From Sunxiuqinia elliptica (GTDB taxonomy: Bacteria > Bacteroidota > Bacteroidia > Bacteroidales > Prolixibacteraceae), in the NCBI RefSeq assembly GCF_900113005.1, contig NZ_FONW01000009.1, positions 1 through 64,000 on the forward strand: 64,000 nucleotides of DNA. The letters are read 5' to 3'. Below, piece after piece: positions 59,858 through 64,000 of this stretch. The notes below the pieces were generated by a model. The model saw nothing but the letters and a program-made list of their open reading frames with translations. It was not told the DNA's origin and made no database searches. The translations under genes and the position numbers were made by a program. Numbering within the stretch: position 1 is the first letter of the stretch; every line of letters begins with the position of its first letter.

Positions 59858-60667
59858 ATGATGAAACAATTTTTGCTGATCCTTCTCCTACTGAGTACAT
59901 CTATTGGGTGGGCTCAAAATCAGTTAAACCAGACAGATTCCCAAGGACAAAAACAGGGACCTTGGATTAAAAAATCGCCAACGGGTAAAAAGATTTACGA
60001 AGGCCATTTTAAAAACGACCGTCCAATCGGAGAGTTTAAGCGCTACCATTCCAGTGGAATCTTAAAAGCTCGCCTTCACTACCAAGAAGGTTCAGATACA
60101 ATTGCTGCAGAATTGTTTGACTCATTAGGGAAGTTGATTGCTAAAGGGAATTACCTAAGTCAATTAAAAATAGGTGAATGGCAATATTTCAAAAAAGGAC
60201 AACTGGTCGCTTCCGAGCAATTTCAGAACAACCAAAAACATGGGCTATCGAAGACTTATTACCCCACTGGGAAGTTGTTTGAAGAAATTAACTGGAAATA
60301 TAATCAGAAAAATGGCATCTACCGTGCTTTTTTTAAAAACGGAAAACCCTACCTGGAATGCCAGATGGTTAATGACCAACGCGATGGTGTTTGCAAAGTA
60401 TACCACGAAAATGGCCAACTTGAGCTGGACGCACTTTACAAGCGAGGCTTACGAAATGGCGACTGGCGGTATTATCATGCCAATGGCGACTATTCGCATA
60501 CGCTGATCTACAATATGGGTGAACTCGTCAATCAACGGGTTCTCGACAGTATTCAAAACATCCAGTTTAAAGCGATAGAGCAAAACAAAAATAAGCTTGT
60601 AGATCCAGAAAGCTTCATGAATGATCCGGTGCAGTACATGCAAAAGAACAACATGTTACGGCGCTAA
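59858..60667 (+). CDS. Exported MORN-repeat protein
   Basis: A 269-residue protein with signal peptide (MMKQFLLILLLLSTSIGWAQ) and about seven MORN_2-type repeats of 20-24 residues: GPWIKKSPTGKKIYEGHFKNDRP, GEFKRYHSSGILKARLHYQEG, GEWQYFKKGQLVASEQFQNNQKH, GLSKTYYPTGKLFEEINWKYNQKN, and so on to GDWRYYHANGDYSHTLIYNMGE. The start at 59858 is chosen over 59849 because the predicted transcript start is at about 59845. MORN_2 proteins in Bacteroidota are often lipoproteins or exported proteins of unknown function; they probably form an elongated beta surface for protein or lipid contact. Confidence 0.8.
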   Translation: MMKQFLLILLLLSTSIGWAQNQLNQTDSQGQKQGPWIKKSPTGKKIYEGHFKNDRPIGEFKRYHSSGILKARLHYQEGSDTIAAELFDSLGKLIAKGNYLSQLKIGEWQYFKKGQLVASEQFQNNQKHGLSKTYYPTGKLFEEINWKYNQKNGIYRAFFKNGKPYLECQMVNDQRDGVCKVYHENGQLELDALYKRGLRNGDWRYYHANGDYSHTLIYNMGELVNQRVLDSIQNIQFKAIEQNKNKLVDPESFMNDPVQYMQKNNMLRR

Positions 60668-60846
60668 ATGACTATAGATAACTCATCGTTACTTAGCTTC
60701 TTAAGCGACAATGATTTTTGTCAACGGCAAACCTATTTTCCTTTGAATTTAGCTAACTTGTTCACAAAAATCATTCAGAAAAACTGAACCGGCTTCCAAA
60801 CAATGCACTTGCTGGCTCGTTAAATTGAAGCAGTAAACCCAAAAGT

Positions 60847-62301
60847 ATGGCAGTTACACAACTTTCGTTATCAGAACTCAACAAGCAAATCAAAGCACAG
60901 CTGGATGACGCTTTCCCGGGCTTAATCTGGATTAAAGCAGAAATTAGCGAGCTAAACATCAACCGAACCGGGCACTGCTACCTGGAACTCGTTGAACTTG
61001 ATGAAGCAACGAAAGAAGTACTTGCCCGTTGTCGGGCGACCATCTGGTCCTACTCGTTCCGAATGCTGAAGCCTTTTTTCGAGACAACCACCGGACAGGC
61101 TTTTGCCGAAGGAATTAAGATTCTGGTTAATGCCAAGGTTGAGTTTCACCCTGTTTATGGACTCAGCCTCAACATTCGCGATATCGATCCCAGCTACACC
61201 ATGGGCGACATGGCCAGAAAAAGACGAGAAATCATCCGTCAGTTGGAAGAAGATGGTGTGCTCGACATGAATAAAGAGTTGGAATTACCCTTGGTGCCGC
61301 AGCGTATTGCCATTATTTCATCGCCTACTGCAGCAGGCTTGCAAGACTTTCTTGAGCAGCTGAGCCATAACCCGTACCAGATTCGTTTTTACACCAAACT
61401 GTTTCCGGCCATTATGCAAGGTAAAGAAGCAGCCAACTCCATCATGCTGGCACTCGAACAAGCTTTTCAATACGAGGAGTTCTTTGATGTCGTTGTCATC
61501 ATTCGGGGAGGAGGAGCACAGGTTGATTTGGCAAGCTTCGATCATTATGAGTTGGCCTATCATATCACCCAGCTTCCCATTCCGGTTATCACAGGAATTG
61601 GCCACGACAAAGACGAAACAGCGGTTGACCTGGTTGCCCATACCAAACTGAAAACACCAACTGCTGTTGCTGAATTTTTGGTTAGTGGAGCTGCTGCCTT
61701 TGAGCAAACGCTTGATGAACTCAAGAACCGCTTTGTTGATATAGTCGAAAAACAAATCCAGACAGAAAAAGAATACCTTCAACGAACACTTCAGAATTTC
61801 AAACTTGGTGTTCGACAATTGGTGAATGAGGAAAACAACCGCTTTAAACTAACTTCCGTGAAATTAGAAAAATCGGTTCCTGCATTCTTATCATCCAAAT
61901 CGCAACTCTTAAACCGGCACCGCTATTTGCTCGAAAAAGCTGGCACCAGCCATTTATCCGAACAAAAGCACGAACTGGACCGTCAGCTTAATCGACTCGA
62001 CTTCTTTACACAACGGCAGTTTCGAATTAAACGGACCAGTCTTGAACAGGTGAATGATAAACTAGCAAGCCAATTGAACAACTTGCTGAAAAACCAGCAA
62101 AAAAGGCTTGAACACATTGAAGGAAAAGTGCGTTTAGTTGATCCAAAAAACGTCTTGAAACGAGGCTACAGTTTAACCTTCAGCAATGGGCAACTGGTTA
62201 AGTCTGTCCATCAGTTGCAGCCCGGAGATGAGCTGACAACGCAACTAGCTGATGGCAAAGTAACAAGTAAATTATTAAAACAAAATAACCATGGCAAGTA
62301 A
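60847..62301 (+). CDS. xseA: Exonuclease VII large subunit
   Basis: A 484-residue XseA. N-terminal OB fold (LSLSELNKQIKAQLDDAFPGLIWIKAEISELNINRTGHCYLELVE), catalytic core (PQRIAIISSPTAAGLQDFLEQLSHN, VVVIIRGGGAQVDLASFDHYELAYHI, PVITGIGHDKDETAVDLVAHTKLKTPTAVAEFLV) and a long coiled coil (about 290-430) that binds XseB, ending VLKRGYSLTF. With XseB it degrades single-stranded DNA from both ends. Overlaps xseB by 11 bases. Confidence 0.96.
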   Translation: MAVTQLSLSELNKQIKAQLDDAFPGLIWIKAEISELNINRTGHCYLELVELDEATKEVLARCRATIWSYSFRMLKPFFETTTGQAFAEGIKILVNAKVEFHPVYGLSLNIRDIDPSYTMGDMARKRREIIRQLEEDGVLDMNKELELPLVPQRIAIISSPTAAGLQDFLEQLSHNPYQIRFYTKLFPAIMQGKEAANSIMLALEQAFQYEEFFDVVVIIRGGGAQVDLASFDHYELAYHITQLPIPVITGIGHDKDETAVDLVAHTKLKTPTAVAEFLVSGAAAFEQTLDELKNRFVDIVEKQIQTEKEYLQRTLQNFKLGVRQLVNEENNRFKLTSVKLEKSVPAFLSSKSQLLNRHRYLLEKAGTSHLSEQKHELDRQLNRLDFFTQRQFRIKRTSLEQVNDKLASQLNNLLKNQQKRLEHIEGKVRLVDPKNVLKRGYSLTFSNGQLVKSVHQLQPGDELTTQLADGKVTSKLLKQNNHGK

Positions 62302-62491
62302 AAAACCAAGCTATCAGGAAGCAGTAAACGAGATTGATGATATTCTTCAGAAAATTGAAAATGAAGAACTCGATGTTGATGAGTTAGCCGCCAAAGTAAA
62401 ACGAGTATCCACCCTCATCAAACTATGTAAAGACAAACTACACAAAACTGAGGCAGAAGTTGAAAACATCCTCAAAGAAATGGAAGACTAA
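62291..62491 (+). CDS. xseB: Exonuclease VII small subunit
   Basis: A 66-residue XseB: SYQEAVNEIDDILQKIENEELDVDELAAKVKRVSTLIKLCKDKLHKTEAEVENIL is the typical small subunit made of two antiparallel helices. Several copies coat the XseA coiled coil. The ATG overlaps the end of xseA, which indicates translational coupling. Confidence 0.94.
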   Translation: MASKKPSYQEAVNEIDDILQKIENEELDVDELAAKVKRVSTLIKLCKDKLHKTEAEVENILKEMED

Positions 62492-62564
62492 TCCTTCGTC
62501 CTTCATTCAAAATAATTATTGGAACAGGATAGTATCCCGGGGCGATACGAGCAAAAAAATAAGC

Positions 62565-62597
62565 AGCCGGAAAAGCGAAGATCGTGCTTTCCCGGCT
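62565..62597. terminator. Hairpin between xseB and the convergent barrel gene
   Basis: AGCCGG (62565-62570) pairs with CCGGCT (62592-62597), extended inside by AAGC/GCTT around a mismatch. No long T tract, so terminator strength is doubtful. Confidence 0.4.
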
Positions 62598-62640
62598 ATC
62601 TCTATTTACGTGTTAAATACATGTGCAGCTAGTAGGGTCA

Positions 62641-63273
62641 TTAAAATTTTAAGCCCGCATACAGTCTGATAACAGAGTTTTTAGCATCATCCAAGAAAGC
62701 ATAAGAATACCTGTTATCCTTTGCGACAGGAGTTAGACCGAAGGAATAATTAAATCCAACGACGACCATTTGCAGGTCAAAGGCTAAACCGGCTGACAAG
62801 CCAAAATCCAGAGAATGAAAGTTATCGCGGTCAATCTCATCTTCTGACTCAAACGCAAAAGCATCCAACACTTCAGCTTCTGTTTTAAAATTGGCATTTG
62901 CCAAATAACTCAGATAAGGCCCAAACTGAAACTCAAAATCCCGGGAAAGATTATAGACCAAATACACGGGCAAATCAATGTAATTCAAATTGAATTTGGT
63001 ATCACCTCCTCCAATTCCATTTGTTTCAAAACTCTGCTTCATTCCTTTTGATGAATAAAGTAATTCTGGCTGAATAGCAAATTTTGAATTAAGCGGGATC
63101 TTATTAAAAACACCAACATGAAAACCAAACTTTAAATTTTCATCGTTGTTGCCATCAATTGTCAAAGTTGTCAGGTTAACGCCACCTTTTATTCCAGTCA
63201 CCGGCTCTTGCGCCACGACGTTATGGGTAACCAACAAACACACAACGCTAAACAATAAAATAATCTTCTTCAT
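62641..63273 (-). CDS. PorT-like outer-membrane beta-barrel protein
   Basis: A 210-residue protein with signal peptide (MKKIILLFSVVCLLVTHNVVAQ) and the OMP_b-brl_2 pattern: GIKGGVNLTTLTI, KFGFHVGVFNKIPL, FAIQPELLYSSKGMKQ, LNYIDLPVYLVYNLSRDFEFQFGPYLSYL, LDFGLSAGLAFDLQMVVVGFNYSFGL and the closing SVIRLYAGLKF. An eight-stranded outer-membrane barrel of unknown function, very common in Bacteroidota. It lies downstream of an OmpA-type gene on the same strand, 115 bases apart. Confidence 0.85.
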   Translation of the reverse strand: MKKIILLFSVVCLLVTHNVVAQEPVTGIKGGVNLTTLTIDGNNDENLKFGFHVGVFNKIPLNSKFAIQPELLYSSKGMKQSFETNGIGGGDTKFNLNYIDLPVYLVYNLSRDFEFQFGPYLSYLANANFKTEAEVLDAFAFESEDEIDRDNFHSLDFGLSAGLAFDLQMVVVGFNYSFGLTPVAKDNRYSYAFLDDAKNSVIRLYAGLKF

Positions 63274-63388
63274 TTATTCTTTCAATTAATAGTTCCACAC
63301 TGGTCAGTCCTTTCTTTATAAGCGACCTTTTTTGTTGGTTGCTTGAGTTTATTTCATGTTTCGCATTTTTCAGAATTTTCAGTGAAGC

Positions 63389-64000
63389 CTAGTTCGTTAC
63401 CGAACCAATATCTCCACGCTTAGCAGCCCGCTTTAACTTGTCATTCGCAAAAATGGCCACTTCCACACGCCGGTTTAACCGTCGACCTTCGTCTGTTGCA
63501 TTATCTGCCACGGGTTGCAACTCGCCATAACCTTGTTCAACAACTCGCGTCCCTAACACGCCTTGTCGCATGAGCAAGTTTGCAACAGAACCAGCGCGTT
63601 GCTCCGACAACTTTTGGTTATAAGCCTCACTTCCTCGATCATCGGTATGGCCTTCAATCAACACCTCCGTATCTTCATACTTTTTTAAGGTTTCAGCCAA
63701 GGCCATAATGTTTTCCTGCGAACTTGCCGTTAGCGTAGAAGAATCAAAACCAAATAGAATTCCCGAGTCGAAAGTAATTTTGATCCCTTCTCCTATTCGC
63801 TCAACCGACGCTCCCTCCAAATCTCGACGTAATTCTTCGGCCTGCTTATCCATATAGTTTCCCACCAAGGCTCCAGCTGCTCCGCCAATTACTGCCCCCA
63901 GAATTGCTCCCTTGGCTGTATTGTCTGATTTAGATCCAATCAAACCGCCAATCGTTCCTCCTGCACCTGCACCGATGGCTCCTCCACGCAAAGTTCGCGA
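63389..64000 (-). CDS. OmpA-family protein with glycine-zipper segment, cut by window end
   Basis: The frame is open to the last base, so the N-terminus is missing. The visible 203 residues begin with a glycine-zipper (GGAIGAGAGGTIGGLIG ... GAILGAVIGGAAGALVGNYMD), a membrane-associated segment, then the OmpA-like peptidoglycan-binding domain: FGFDSSTLTASSQENIMALA, EVLIEGHTDDRGSEAYNQKLSEQRAGSVANLLM, VVEQGYGELQPVADNATDEGRRLNRRVEVAI. The Asp and Arg that bind diaminopimelate are present. This resembles the YiaD/Pal-type lipoproteins; a lipobox would lie upstream, outside the window. Confidence 0.9.
   Translation of the reverse strand, partial: SRTLRGGAIGAGAGGTIGGLIGSKSDNTAKGAILGAVIGGAAGALVGNYMDKQAEELRRDLEGASVERIGEGIKITFDSGILFGFDSSTLTASSQENIMALAETLKKYEDTEVLIEGHTDDRGSEAYNQKLSEQRAGSVANLLMRQGVLGTRVVEQGYGELQPVADNATDEGRRLNRRVEVAIFANDKLKRAAKRGDIGSVTN

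Noticed and set aside
61318-61818. 166-codon minus-strand frame opposite xseA
   Set aside because: Antisense shadow of a well-supported gene.
1-64000. CRISPR arrays, rRNA genes, prophage or conjugative element cores
   Set aside because: No regularly spaced repeats, no rRNA sequences, and no phage structural, integrase or tra genes were seen. The only mobile signals are at the left end.

Overview
This window comes from a member of the Bacteroidota, probably a marine or sediment Marinilabiliales/Prolixibacteraceae-type organism; the phylum is secure and the family is a guess. The support is the type IX secretion genes porU, porV and gldJ, PorT-like and other outer-membrane barrels, DUF1080, DUF1343 and DUF5009 families, A/T-rich leaders without Shine-Dalgarno sequences, and a repeated -7 promoter box TAnnTTTG. 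Apart from the first 3.7 kb, the window reads as ordinary chromosome made of short operons, many divergent or convergent pairs and clear intrinsic terminators.

Layout. 1-3.7 kb: an accessory island. It has the 3' end of an IS3-type transposase, a duplicated IS end that cuts a small ORF, and three A/T-rich minus-strand genes (one unknown, one DUF2971, one AbiJ-like abortive-infection protein). These are separated by G/C-richer spacers that look like gene-cassette junctions, with two copies of a 92-bp imperfect palindrome. 3.7-7.5 kb: an outer-membrane barrel, a PliI-like lipoprotein, and a lemA-TPM-TPM operon. 7.9-12.1 kb: urocanate hydratase converging on a TPR-histidine kinase. 12.1-21.4 kb: a thioredoxin-like gene, a CoA-binding protein and ispF downstream of porV, then porU, facing gldJ-murF. 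21.5-25.9 kb: trxA, tRNA CCA-adding enzyme, endonuclease/phosphatase-fold protein, surface lipoprotein. 26-31.7 kb: a probable peptidoglycan-salvage module (sodium symporter, NamZ, and a fused GH3 plus beta-lactamase-fold enzyme). 32-34.8 kb: small HTH protein, DUF1080 enzyme, DEAD-box helicase. 35.2-38.5 kb: small membrane protein, a nucleotidyltransferase translationally coupled to a PqqD-like/HPr-kinase-like fusion, and a divergent small Asn/Gly/His-rich exported protein. 38.7-43.2 kb: tRNA-Met, START-like protein, LptF/G permease and two glycosyltransferases. 43.3-49 kb: ribBA, DUF5522, fmt, a LysM glucosaminidase, cdd, an RluA-type synthase, panB. 49.2-54 kb: an unknown barrel, a DUF5009 acyltransferase-like membrane protein, dnaK. 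53.9-55.4 kb: oxyR and dps, divergent. 55.4-59.8 kb: a GH15 enzyme and a fused trehalose-6-phosphate synthase/phosphatase, divergent. 59.8-64 kb: a MORN-repeat protein, xseAB, a PorT-like barrel, and an OmpA-type lipoprotein cut by the window end.

The most interesting places are: the PqqD/HPr-kinase/nucleotidyltransferase set beside the small Gly/His/Asn-rich exported protein (36.6-38.5 kb), a possible but unproven peptide-modification system; the NamZ plus NagZ/AmiE-like fusion (26-31.7 kb); and the cassette-like defence island with its long palindromic repeats (0-3.7 kb).
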